DNA of 32,556 nt, taken from positions 1 through 32,556 of the forward strand of contig CAINDP010000218.1 in assembly GCA_903847405.1 (NCBI GenBank). Direction: 5' to 3'. Position 1 is the stretch's first letter. Each line of letters starts with the position of its first letter. Below the pieces are notes generated by a model. That model was given only the letters and a program-made list of their open reading frames with translations, was not told the origin of the DNA and searched no databases. Position numbers and translations under genes: made by a program. This DNA comes from an uncultured Myxococcales bacterium (lineage in GTDB: Bacteria > Myxococcota_A > UBA9042 > DTJE01). Positions 7,037 through 13,307 of this stretch are shown here, one piece after another.

Positions 7037-9010
7037 CTAGGCCACCAGGACCGCGTGGTGCCGGCACTCGATCCGGCACTGGCCGCACGCGATGCACTTT
7101 TCGGGCACCACGTAGTGGGCCGCCCGGGGCGCGCCCAGGATGGCGGCCGTCGGGCAGGACCGTGCGCACAGGCCGCACCCGTTGCACTTTTCGACGTCGA
7201 TGCTGAAGGTCAGCAGCTCGGTGCAGGCCCCGGCGCGGCACTTCCGCTCGAAGACGTGCTCCTCGTATTCCTCCCGGAACCACCGCAGGGTGGACAGGAC
7301 CGGGTTCGGCGCCGACTGGCCCAGGCCGCACAGGCTGGTGTCCTGGATGACGCCCGCCAGGCGCTCCAGGTACAGCACGCCCTGGAAGCGCTCCAGCGCC
7401 TCGTTCGCCTTTTCGTTGCGACGGCTGCGGGTGATGCGCTGCAGGATTTCCAGCATGCGCCGGGTGCCCTCGCGGCACGGGATGCACTTGCCGCAGGACT
7501 CGCGCTGGATGAAGTCCATGAAGAACTTGGCCAGGTCCACCATGCAGGTGGTTTCGTCCATGACGACCAGGCCGCCCGAGCCCATCATCGCGCCCACGGC
7601 CTTCAGGGATTCGTAGTCGACCACCGTGTCCAGGTGCGATTCCGGGATGCAACCGCCCGAGGGTCCGCCGATCTGCACGGCCTTGAAGGCCTTGCCGTCC
7701 GGCACGCCGCCGCCCACTTCGTACACGATTTCGCGCAGGCTGGTGCCCATCGGGACCTCGACCAGCCCCGTGCGCGTCACCCGCCCCGACAGTGCAAAGA
7801 CCTTGGTCCCCTTGCTGCCCGCGGTGCCGATCGCCGCGAAGGCCTCGGCGCCGCCCGCCATCAGGCCCGGGAGGTTCGCCAGCGTCTCGACGTTGTTGAT
7901 GATCGTCGGCTTGCCGAACAGGCCCGACACGGCCGGGTAAGGCGGCCGGGGGCGGGGCATGCCGCGCTTGCCCTCGATGCTGTTCAGCAGGGCCGTTTCC
8001 TCGCCGCAAACGAAGGCGCCGGCGCCCTGCTTGACCGCGATTTCCAGGTCCACGCCGCTGCCCAGGATGTCCTTTCCGATGAATCCCCAGGACCGGGCCT
8101 GCTCGATCGCCTCGTGCAGGCGGGCCACGGCCAGCGGGTACTCGGCCCGGATGTACACGTAGGCCTTGGTGGCGCCGATGGCGTAGGCCGCGATGGCCAG
8201 GCCTTCCAGCAGCCGGTGGGGGTCGCCCTCGACGACGGCCCGGTCCATGAACGCGCCCGGATCGCCCTCGTCGGCGTTGCACACCAGGTACTTGCGGTCG
8301 CCCGGCGAGTTCAGGGCGGTCTTCCACTTGGTGCCGGCCGGGAAGCCGCCGCCGCCACGCCCGCGCAGGCCCGCGCTTTCCACCAGGTTGCAGACCTCGG
8401 GCGGGGTCAGGGTGCGGACGGTCTTGGCGTAGGCCGCGTAGCCTCCGCCGGCCAGGTATTCCTCGATGCGGGCCGGATCGATGACGCCGCAGTTCTTCAG
8501 CACCCAGCGCATCTGGGGCCGGAAGAAGGGATGTTCGTTCTGGAAGGGCACGCCGTCCCAGGCCGCCTGGCCTTCGCCACGGAACTGGTACAGGGCCTTG
8601 TCCACCGGTGGGGTGCCGTCCAGCGTGCCGCCCAGGACCTCGGGGACGAACTTGGCGGTCACGCCGCCGAAGGACAGGCGGGCCCGGCCGGGCAGTTGCA
8701 CGTCCACCATGGGTTCGGACGCGCACAGGCCGATGCAGCCGACCTCGACCACGTCGCCGTCGATCCCGCGGGTCGCCAGCAGTTCCTTCACGGCGGCCAG
8801 GGTCTTCCCCGCACCGGCGCCCAGGCCGCAGGTCCCGGTCCCGACGAACACGGTCGGGCGGTCCACGTCATCGCGCCGCAGCCGGCGCATCGCGTCTTCG
8901 AGGCGCTTCACGCGGGCCTCGTCGGACTTCCGGGTCGCCCCGATCAGGACGGCCCGCATCTCGGATCGCGGCAGGTCGCCGTCCCGGGTCAGTTCGCGTG
9001 CAGTGTTCAT
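7037..9010 (-). CDS. hydB: NAD-linked hydrogenase flavoprotein subunit HydB (NuoF-like)
   Basis: A 657-residue NuoF-type diaphorase subunit that binds FMN and NAD(H) and carries electrons to or from HydA. Residues 20-115 form a thioredoxin-fold 2Fe-2S-like domain. It shows 'VGTGTCG' and 'GCIGLCAS', so one of the four usual ligands is replaced. The NuoF core follows, with 'GRGGGGFPAGTKW' and 'NADEGDPGAFMDR' for FMN/NAD binding and 'CGKCIPCREG' (from C506) plus 'CGLG' for a 4Fe-4S cluster. The C-terminus has a four-Cys segment ('KCRAGACTE') and two ferredoxin clusters ('CNGCGLCARSCP', 'CIACGQCRIEC'), which is the HydB layout and not that of complex I NuoF. Its ATG overlaps the hydC stop as ATGA, indicating translational coupling. 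HydA starts 41 bases after its stop. Confidence 0.96.
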   Translation of the reverse strand: MNTARELTRDGDLPRSEMRAVLIGATRKSDEARVKRLEDAMRRLRRDDVDRPTVFVGTGTCGLGAGAGKTLAAVKELLATRGIDGDVVEVGCIGLCASEPMVDVQLPGRARLSFGGVTAKFVPEVLGGTLDGTPPVDKALYQFRGEGQAAWDGVPFQNEHPFFRPQMRWVLKNCGVIDPARIEEYLAGGGYAAYAKTVRTLTPPEVCNLVESAGLRGRGGGGFPAGTKWKTALNSPGDRKYLVCNADEGDPGAFMDRAVVEGDPHRLLEGLAIAAYAIGATKAYVYIRAEYPLAVARLHEAIEQARSWGFIGKDILGSGVDLEIAVKQGAGAFVCGEETALLNSIEGKRGMPRPRPPYPAVSGLFGKPTIINNVETLANLPGLMAGGAEAFAAIGTAGSKGTKVFALSGRVTRTGLVEVPMGTSLREIVYEVGGGVPDGKAFKAVQIGGPSGGCIPESHLDTVVDYESLKAVGAMMGSGGLVVMDETTCMVDLAKFFMDFIQRESCGKCIPCREGTRRMLEILQRITRSRRNEKANEALERFQGVLYLERLAGVIQDTSLCGLGQSAPNPVLSTLRWFREEYEEHVFERKCRAGACTELLTFSIDVEKCNGCGLCARSCPTAAILGAPRAAHYVVPEKCIACGQCRIECRHHAVLVA

Positions 9011-9558
9011 GCGGCGGTCCTCCTCTTGTAGGAGTTGAGGATGGCGGCGACCTTTTCCGGGGCCACGCCCGCGTGGAATTCCCCGTTGACCGCGATCACC
9101 GGCGCCAGTCCGCAGGCCCCGATGCAGGCGACGACTTCCAGACTGAACATGCCGTCGCGGGTCGTTTCGCCGGGCTCGACCTTCAGGATGCGCTTGATCG
9201 CGTCCAGGACCGCGGCGCTGCCCTTCACGTGGCAGGCCGTCCCGCGGCACACCTGGACGTTGTAGGTCCCGCGCGCCTGGAACCGGAACTGGTTGTAGAA
9301 GGTCGCCACGCCGTAGACCTTGCTGGGAGGCAGGGCCAGGTGGCGCGCGACCTTGATGACGGACTCCCGGGACAGGTGGCCTTCCGCCTCCTGGACCTCC
9401 TGGAGGATCGGGATCAGTGCGTCCCGACCCGCGCCCGGATGACGGGACAGCACCTCTTCGATTCGTCCTTCCACCTTCGCCCCCTTCCCACCGGGGCCGG
9501 ACGATCCGCCCCCGTTCTGTTCAGCATTGTCGTCGGCGAGCACTTTCACGTTTTCCAT
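9007..9558 (-). CDS. hydC: NuoE-like 2Fe-2S hydrogenase subunit HydC
   Basis: A 183-residue thioredoxin-like ferredoxin subunit and the first gene of the hydrogenase operon. The four 2Fe-2S ligands are all present in the NuoE pattern: C104 and C109 in 'CRGTAC', C145 and C149 in 'CIGAC'. The helical N-terminal part ('LIPILQEVQEAEGHLSRESV', then 'VYGVATFYNQF') is also typical. The first 30 residues are a Gly/Ser/Asp-rich tail of low complexity. The only ribosome site is a weak GGA, and it lies inside the Rex operator that directly abuts the ATG. Repressor binding there would block both the transcription start region and the leader. The stop overlaps hydB by four bases. Confidence 0.96.
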   Translation of the reverse strand: MENVKVLADDNAEQNGGGSSGPGGKGAKVEGRIEEVLSRHPGAGRDALIPILQEVQEAEGHLSRESVIKVARHLALPPSKVYGVATFYNQFRFQARGTYNVQVCRGTACHVKGSAAVLDAIKRILKVEPGETTRDGMFSLEVVACIGACGLAPVIAVNGEFHAGVAPEKVAAILNSYKRRTAA

Positions 9559-9576
9559 CTGTGATTCCGTTCACAG
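9559..9576 (-). promoter_or_regulatory. Rex operator of the hydrogenase operon
   Basis: A perfect inverted repeat, CTGTGA-N6-TCACAG, fits the known Rex pattern TGTGA-N6-TCACA. It lies immediately before the hydC ATG and just downstream of a promoter with TTGACA at 9614-9609 and CAAACT at 9591-9586. Rex bound here at low NADH would block transcription; high NADH would release it. The rex gene itself is the divergent neighbour. Confidence 0.8.
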
Positions 9577-9585
9577 CCACGGCGG

Positions 9586-9614
9586 AGTTTGCTCGCGACG
9601 GCCCGGGTTGTCAA
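9586..9614 (-). promoter_or_regulatory. Probable sigma-70 promoter for hydCBA
   Basis: A perfect -35 hexamer TTGACA (9614-9609) is followed after 17 bases by CAAACT (9591-9586), a weak -10. The expected start of transcription falls near 9579, at the edge of the Rex operator, giving a leader of about 20 bases. Confidence 0.55.
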
Positions 9615-9682
9615 GATCCGCGTGGTTCCCCCCTTCGTGTCGGGGAGTTCCGCCACCTCCCCGCCGCAAAAGAGCGGGACAG

Positions 9683-9880
9683 AAAATGGGGACAGACACC
9701 GATTTCCACTCGCCCTCACCCCAAGCGGGCAGACGGAGGCCAGCCACCTTCCTCCGCAAGAACGACGCCTGCCCTCCCGATCCGGCGCGGAACTCGACAT
9801 CAACGCACTGGTGAGCATGGAGGCGGACGTGGCGGAACTTCCCTACCCCGCTCACGGAAATCGGTGTCTGTCCCCATTTT
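9683..9880. repeat. REPIN-like pair of inverted REP sequences, copy 1
   Basis: Two 25-base copies in opposite orientation (9683-9707 and 9856-9880) are exact reverse complements. Their shared core reads GGGGACAGACACCGATTT. They enclose about 150 bases with no convincing gene. The same core occurs as another inverted pair at 14608-14744. A further 11-base inverted match (9646-9656 with 9829-9839) crosses the first pairing instead of nesting in it. This element fills most of the 429-base hydC-rex gap; the rest holds the two promoters. Such paired palindromes are typical of REP elements mobilised by a RAYT-type transposase, which is not present here. Confidence 0.7.
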
Positions 9881-9929
9881 TGGGCAGTCCCCAATTTCGC
9901 CGACCTGACACCACCGACACACGTCGGGC

Positions 9930-9959
9930 TTGACAACCACCCTGCTGTGAATGTAGTAA
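9930..9959 (+). promoter_or_regulatory. Probable rex promoter
   Basis: TTGACA (9930-9935) is followed after 18 bases by TAGTAA (9954-9959), a weak -10. It would give a leader of about 40 bases for rex. An imperfect Rex-like palindrome overlaps the -10. Confidence 0.45.
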
Positions 9960-9963
9960 CAGC
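9944..9963 (+). promoter_or_regulatory. Degenerate Rex-like operator at the rex promoter
   Basis: GCTGT and ACAGC arms enclose a TGTGAA half-site and a poor second half (GTAACA against the expected TTCACA). It covers the putative -10 of rex. Autoregulation of rex is known in other bacteria, but this site is weaker than the two other operators in the region. Confidence 0.4.
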
Positions 9964-10005
9964 ACACCAGGGACGCAGAACGGTGCTCCCCGGACGGAGG
10001 CTCCC

Positions 10006-10668
10006 GTGGATCCGCTGGACCCGATCGATGGGACGGAAAAGACACCCGGTCGGGTTCCGCCCCAGACCGTGGCCCGCCTGACCGTGTACCGAAAGGTCCT
10101 GGCAGAACTGCACGCCGAGGGCGTCGAAAACGTCTATTCGCACCGCCTGGCGGAACTGGCCGGCGTCCACCCCGCGCAATTGCGCCGGGACCTGTCGATC
10201 TTCGGCTCGTTCGGCTCCATCAGCCGCGGCTACGAGGTCTACCAACTGTCCTTGACGATCGGCAGGCTGCTGGGCACGGATCGCCAGCAGACCGTCGCCC
10301 TGGTCGGCCTGGGCAACCTGGGGCGCACCCTGCTGACCTACCACGGCTTCGAGGAGCGCGGCTTCCACGTAGGCGTGGTCTTCGACAAGGACCGGGAAAA
10401 GGTCGGGCGCGTGTACGCCGGACGCCGCTGCCACCCGGTGGAGGACATCCAGACGGTGCTGCCCGAATACGGCGCGCGCATCGCGATCCTGGCGTGCGGC
10501 CCCGTGGGCGTCGAGGCTGTGGTGGACCACCTGGCGAAGGCCGGCGTCAAGTCCATCCTGAACTTCGTGCCCCGGCGCATCCCGGCGCCCCCGGGCGTGC
10601 ACGTGGAGGACGTCGATATTTCGGCCACGCTGGAAATGCTCTCCTTCCTGAGCAAGGTGGAGGAATGA
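10006..10668 (+). CDS. rex: Redox-sensing transcriptional repressor Rex
   Basis: A 220-residue dimeric repressor that reads the NADH/NAD+ ratio. Residues 18-85 form the N-terminal winged helix ('PPQTVARLTVYRKVLAEL', then 'LAELAGVHPAQLRRDLSIFGSFG', the DNA-recognition part). The Rossmann domain follows, with the nucleotide loop G101-L-G103-N-L-G106. The C-terminus has 'NFVPRRIPAPPGVHVEDVDIS', typical of Rex, and the domain-swapped last helix. The GTG at 10006 has CGGAGG five to six bases upstream; no better start exists. It is divergent from hydCBA and followed by its own short terminator. Two clear Rex-type operators lie on either side of the gene, so its targets here are probably the hydrogenase operon and the response regulator downstream. 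Confidence 0.96.
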   Translation: MDPLDPIDGTEKTPGRVPPQTVARLTVYRKVLAELHAEGVENVYSHRLAELAGVHPAQLRRDLSIFGSFGSISRGYEVYQLSLTIGRLLGTDRQQTVALVGLGNLGRTLLTYHGFEERGFHVGVVFDKDREKVGRVYAGRRCHPVEDIQTVLPEYGARIAILACGPVGVEAVVDHLAKAGVKSILNFVPRRIPAPPGVHVEDVDISATLEMLSFLSKVEE

Positions 10669-10688
10669 CGCGGCTTGCGTCCTTTTTT
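10667..10688 (+). terminator. Short intrinsic terminator overlapping the rex stop codon
   Basis: GACGC, five-base loop GGCTT, GCGTC, one C, then six T. The stem is only five base pairs but GC-rich and directly followed by the T-run. It would separate rex from the next gene, which has its own promoter region and operator. Confidence 0.55.
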
Positions 10689-10697
10689 GTTGACCCA

Positions 10698-10719
10698 AGT
10701 TGTGAACGTTTTCACAACT
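10698..10719 (+). promoter_or_regulatory. Strong Rex operator upstream of the response regulator
   Basis: A perfect 22-base palindrome has nine-base arms AGTTGTGAA and TTCACAACT around CGTT. It contains the full Rex consensus TTGTGAA-N4-TTCACAA. A TTGACC -35 candidate lies just upstream at 10690-10695, so the operator covers the spacer and -10 region. It controls the gene starting at 10791, not rex itself. Confidence 0.85.
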
Positions 10720-10790
10720 ATTTCACCGCGGTCCGCGGGTGCGGACGGCGAGGTTCGACGATCCGGGGAATCTCCTAGGAGGAAGCGACC

Positions 10791-11222
10791 ATGGCGAACG
10801 CGAAGCGGATCCTGGTAATCGACGACGACGAAGACCTGGTGCTGTCCACCACCGCCCTGCTGCGAGCCCGGGGCTGGGAAGCCGAGGGCGCGCGGAACAG
10901 CGTCGACGGACTGGCGAAGATCCGCGACTGGCAGCCGGACCTGCTGGTGCTGGACATCATGATGGACAACGACACCGAGGGCTTCCAGCTGGCGTACAAG
11001 CTGAAGGAAGACCCGACCCTGCGCGGCCTGCCCGTCATCATCGTGTCGTCCTTCCAGGAGCACCTGGCCGACAAGATGGACAAGTTCCAGTTCGTGCTGG
11101 GGAACGAGTGGCCGGCGGAAGCGATGCTGGAGAAGCCCGTCAAGCCCGAGAAGCTGGCCGAAACCGTGGCGAGCCTGCTGGCCGCCGCCGACGCCCGCGC
11201 CGCCGCTGCCGCAGCCGAGTAG
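10791..11222 (+). CDS. Single-domain response regulator under Rex control
   Basis: A 143-residue CheY-type receiver without an output domain. Conserved residues are D11-D12-D13, acceptor D55 in 'LVLDIMMDN', Ser in 'IIVSSF', and Lys in 'LEKPVKP'. The last 15 residues are almost all Ala. The acceptor loop 'MMDNDTEGF' resembles the regulator at 2760-3149, so the two look like paralogues. A strong ribosome site (AGGAGG) precedes the ATG. No kinase gene adjoins it; the kinases of the hydrogenase operon are the obvious candidates. The near-perfect Rex operator in its promoter means it should be made when NADH is high, together with the hydrogenase. It converges on lspA with only four bases between the stops. 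Confidence 0.92.
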   Translation: MANAKRILVIDDDEDLVLSTTALLRARGWEAEGARNSVDGLAKIRDWQPDLLVLDIMMDNDTEGFQLAYKLKEDPTLRGLPVIIVSSFQEHLADKMDKFQFVLGNEWPAEAMLEKPVKPEKLAETVASLLAAADARAAAAAAE

Positions 11223-11226
11223 GGGT

Positions 11227-11757
11227 TCACGCCCTGCCCTTCGCCCTCCACTGACGGAACTCGCCCAGCAGCAGGTCCAAAAATACCAGGCCCACGCCCA
11301 CCGTGACGAAGATGTCCGCGACGTTGAGGATCGGCCAGGGGTCGACGGGCGGGAAGCCCAGGTCCACCCGGATGAAGTCCACCACGCCGGGACGTCCCAC
11401 GACGCGATCGATGAAGTTGCCGATCGCCCCCGGCAGGATCGTCGCCAGCCCCAGTCGCGTCAGGCGGTTCGTCGCGGCGTCCAGGCGGGCCCAGACCGCG
11501 GTCAGCACGATGATGCCGACGATCGACACGCCCAGGTAGAACGCGTTCGTGGGGAACCCCGGGATCCACCGGCCCGGATCCATGCTGAACGCCGCACCCG
11601 GGTTGTAGACCAGCGTCCATTGCAGCACATCGCCCAGGACCGGGTGCAGCGAGTCCGGCTCGATGTCGCGCAGTACCAGCGCCTTCGTCCCCCAGTCCGC
11701 GAACACGCCAACGCCGGTCGTCAGGGCCAGCACCAGCCATCGATTCACACGTCCCAT
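11227..11757 (-). CDS. lspA: Lipoprotein signal peptidase (signal peptidase II)
   Basis: A 176-residue inner-membrane aspartyl protease that removes signal peptides from prolipoproteins after the conserved Cys is lipidated. Four membrane segments are visible. Family motifs are in order: 'DWGTKALV' near the N-terminus, 'NPGAAFS' (52-58), 'GNFIDRV..RPGVVDFI' with catalytic D127, and 'LNVAD' with catalytic D148. Length is normal for the family. The ATG at 11757 has GGAGG eight bases upstream; an in-frame extension upstream has no signal. Its substrates are plentiful nearby: about ten predicted lipoproteins lie in this window. Confidence 0.95.
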   Translation of the reverse strand: MGRVNRWLVLALTTGVGVFADWGTKALVLRDIEPDSLHPVLGDVLQWTLVYNPGAAFSMDPGRWIPGFPTNAFYLGVSIVGIIVLTAVWARLDAATNRLTRLGLATILPGAIGNFIDRVVGRPGVVDFIRVDLGFPPVDPWPILNVADIFVTVGVGLVFLDLLLGEFRQWRAKGRA

Positions 11758-11826
11758 GGGGCAATCCTCCGCGACACGCCCGGTTCTACAACGCGAACAC
11801 AGGCGCGGCAAGGCCGAAGGATCGGG

Positions 11827-11832
11827 TATCCT
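11827..11832 (+). promoter_or_regulatory. Candidate -10 box TATCCT
   Basis: TATCCT lies about 30 bases before the GTG of the Cys-rich lipoprotein. The same hexamer stands at similar distance before three other plus-strand genes of the window (21797, 28065, 29094). No good -35 is seen. Confidence 0.4.
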
Positions 11833-11859
11833 CCCCCCCATCGACCACGAGGCGCCACC

Positions 11860-12987
11860 GTGACGACCTTACACGCCGCATCGCGCAGGGTCCTGCTGAT
11901 CTCGACGGCCCTGGCGTTGGGCGTCCTGGGCTGCGACGGCGGCACGACGACGCCAGTCGGCGCAACCCCATCGTCGGTGGAGGAGGGCTGCATCCAACTG
12001 GGCGAAGCGTGGGCCGATTCCATGTCGCAATGCGCGTCGCTCACCTTGTACAGTCGCGACGGGAACGAAGGCAACGATGCGCGGTCTTCCCTGGAATGGG
12101 CCCTCGCCAACGGATGGTGCGCAGCCGCCTCGGCCGCAGCAACGGCCGCCCAGACCCGGGGCGCCCTCCGGATCGACCTGGTGGCCCTGGGAGCCTGCGC
12201 GGCGCGCCTTCGCACAACCTCGGGGTGCGAGGGGTTTGCGACCTTCTACTCGTTCGCCCCCTGGTCGTCGCCCTTCGACGCGTGCCCCGCGGCGCTCGTC
12301 GCGAACGGGGACGAAGGCGCCCCCTGCGTATCCCGGTTCGAGTGCCGGTCCGGCTTCTACTGCGACGCCTGGGCCTCGGGGGGTTGTCCGGGCGCCTGCA
12401 GGAAGAAACTGCCCCTGGACGCCGAATGTGACCTGCTCGACTCCTGTGCCGGCAAGGCCCTCTGCATGCAGGGCCGATGCGAAGCGGGAACCCAGTGCGA
12501 CGCCACGCCAGCCGACGAGTTCTACTGGCCGGCGACGTGCCGGGCCCTGGTCCCCGCAGGAGGCCCGAACGCCCCGTGCTCGATCGTGGGCGACGACGGG
12601 AAATACCACGTCTGCCCTGCAGGCACCTGGTGCCGCATGCCTTCCGACGAAACCCAGGGCACCTGCGTCGCGACGCCGGGCCGCGGCGACACCTGCATTG
12701 ACGCCGTCCCCTGTGCAATGGGACTGGTCTGCATCGGGGGCATCTGCGGGGACGGCCTGCCCGAGGGCGCGACCTGCCAGCACTACGACGGCGACCCCTG
12801 CCTGTTTGGCGGCGACTGCACCGGCGGTTCGACCGAAGGCACCTGCCAGAAGTACTGGCACGAGTTCGCGGGTGGCGACGCCTGCACCTCGGACCGCGAC
12901 TGCGCCAGCCGGGCGTGCGTTGCCGGACACTGCCTGACGTTCAGCGAGGTGGCCGACAGCGATCCGTGCGGAATGCGGGGGATATAG
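11860..12987 (+). CDS. Cysteine-rich secreted lipoprotein
   Basis: A 375-residue predicted lipoprotein. The GTG at 11860 follows GAGG by about eight bases and opens a signal peptide ending in L-G-V-L-G-C, with Cys25 lipidated. Residues 45-150 form a helical Ala-rich domain with spaced cysteines. From about residue 150 to the end there are many short Cys modules of the type 'GAPCVSRFECRSGFYCD', 'DAECDLLDSCAGKALCMQGRC' and 'GDACTSDRDCASRACVAGHC', each with several probable disulfides. This Dickkopf-like pattern is common in large surface proteomes of myxobacterial relatives; its molecular role is not known. It is divergent from lspA (102-base gap). Confidence 0.85.
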   Translation: MTTLHAASRRVLLISTALALGVLGCDGGTTTPVGATPSSVEEGCIQLGEAWADSMSQCASLTLYSRDGNEGNDARSSLEWALANGWCAAASAAATAAQTRGALRIDLVALGACAARLRTTSGCEGFATFYSFAPWSSPFDACPAALVANGDEGAPCVSRFECRSGFYCDAWASGGCPGACRKKLPLDAECDLLDSCAGKALCMQGRCEAGTQCDATPADEFYWPATCRALVPAGGPNAPCSIVGDDGKYHVCPAGTWCRMPSDETQGTCVATPGRGDTCIDAVPCAMGLVCIGGICGDGLPEGATCQHYDGDPCLFGGDCTGGSTEGTCQKYWHEFAGGDACTSDRDCASRACVAGHCLTFSEVADSDPCGMRGI

Positions 12988-13013
12988 GGATTCCCGACCG
13001 GCGCCCCTCGCCC

Positions 13014-13265
13014 CTACCCGGCCTTCGTGAAATACGTCTTCACGGCGCCCGGGTCCGACGGATCCGTCCATGCGACGAACCCCTGCCCCTTCGCGACGTC
13101 CACCAGCGGCGCGGGCGGGAAGGGCGTCACCAGCAGGTAGACCTCGCCGGCCCCCAGCGTCGCCAGCCCGGCCATGACCTTCGACAGCGGATGCTCCCCA
13201 CCGGCCAGCATCGGCCGCGCGTCCAGCGTCTGCACAGGTTCCTTCACCCAATCCGGCTTCGCCAT
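13014..13265 (-). CDS. DUF2249-type small protein
   Basis: An 83-residue cytoplasmic protein with a TusA-like fold signature: 'TLDARPMLAGGEHPLSKVMAGLATLGAGEVYLL' in the first half, then 'PFPPAPLVDVAKGQGF'. It lacks the CPxP motif of true TusA sulfur carriers, as DUF2249 proteins do. GAGGGG precedes the ATG. It lies 42 bases downstream of the DUF438-hemerythrin gene on the same strand and is probably cotranscribed. In other bacteria DUF2249, hemerythrin-like and cupin genes cluster with nitrosative-stress or denitrification functions; a role here is inferred from that. Confidence 0.8.
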   Translation of the reverse strand: MAKPDWVKEPVQTLDARPMLAGGEHPLSKVMAGLATLGAGEVYLLVTPFPPAPLVDVAKGQGFVAWTDPSDPGAVKTYFTKAG

Positions 13266-13307
13266 GTCATTCCCCTCGCTGAAACCCCTTGGAACCGTTC
13301 ATCACCG

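Noticed and set aside
7055-9031. Plus-strand open frame of about 650 codons opposite hydB
   Set aside because: No recognisable domain, and hydB on the other strand is complete with all cofactor motifs.
9683-9880. Insertion sequence or small gene in the hydC-rex gap
   Set aside because: Short frames there have no ribosome site or domain, and the inverted repeats are too short and too close for an IS. A REPIN fits better.
11869-13251. Minus-strand open frame of 460 codons opposite the Cys-rich lipoprotein
   Set aside because: The plus strand has a signal peptide and ordered Cys modules, and the minus frame overlaps the supported DUF2249 gene.
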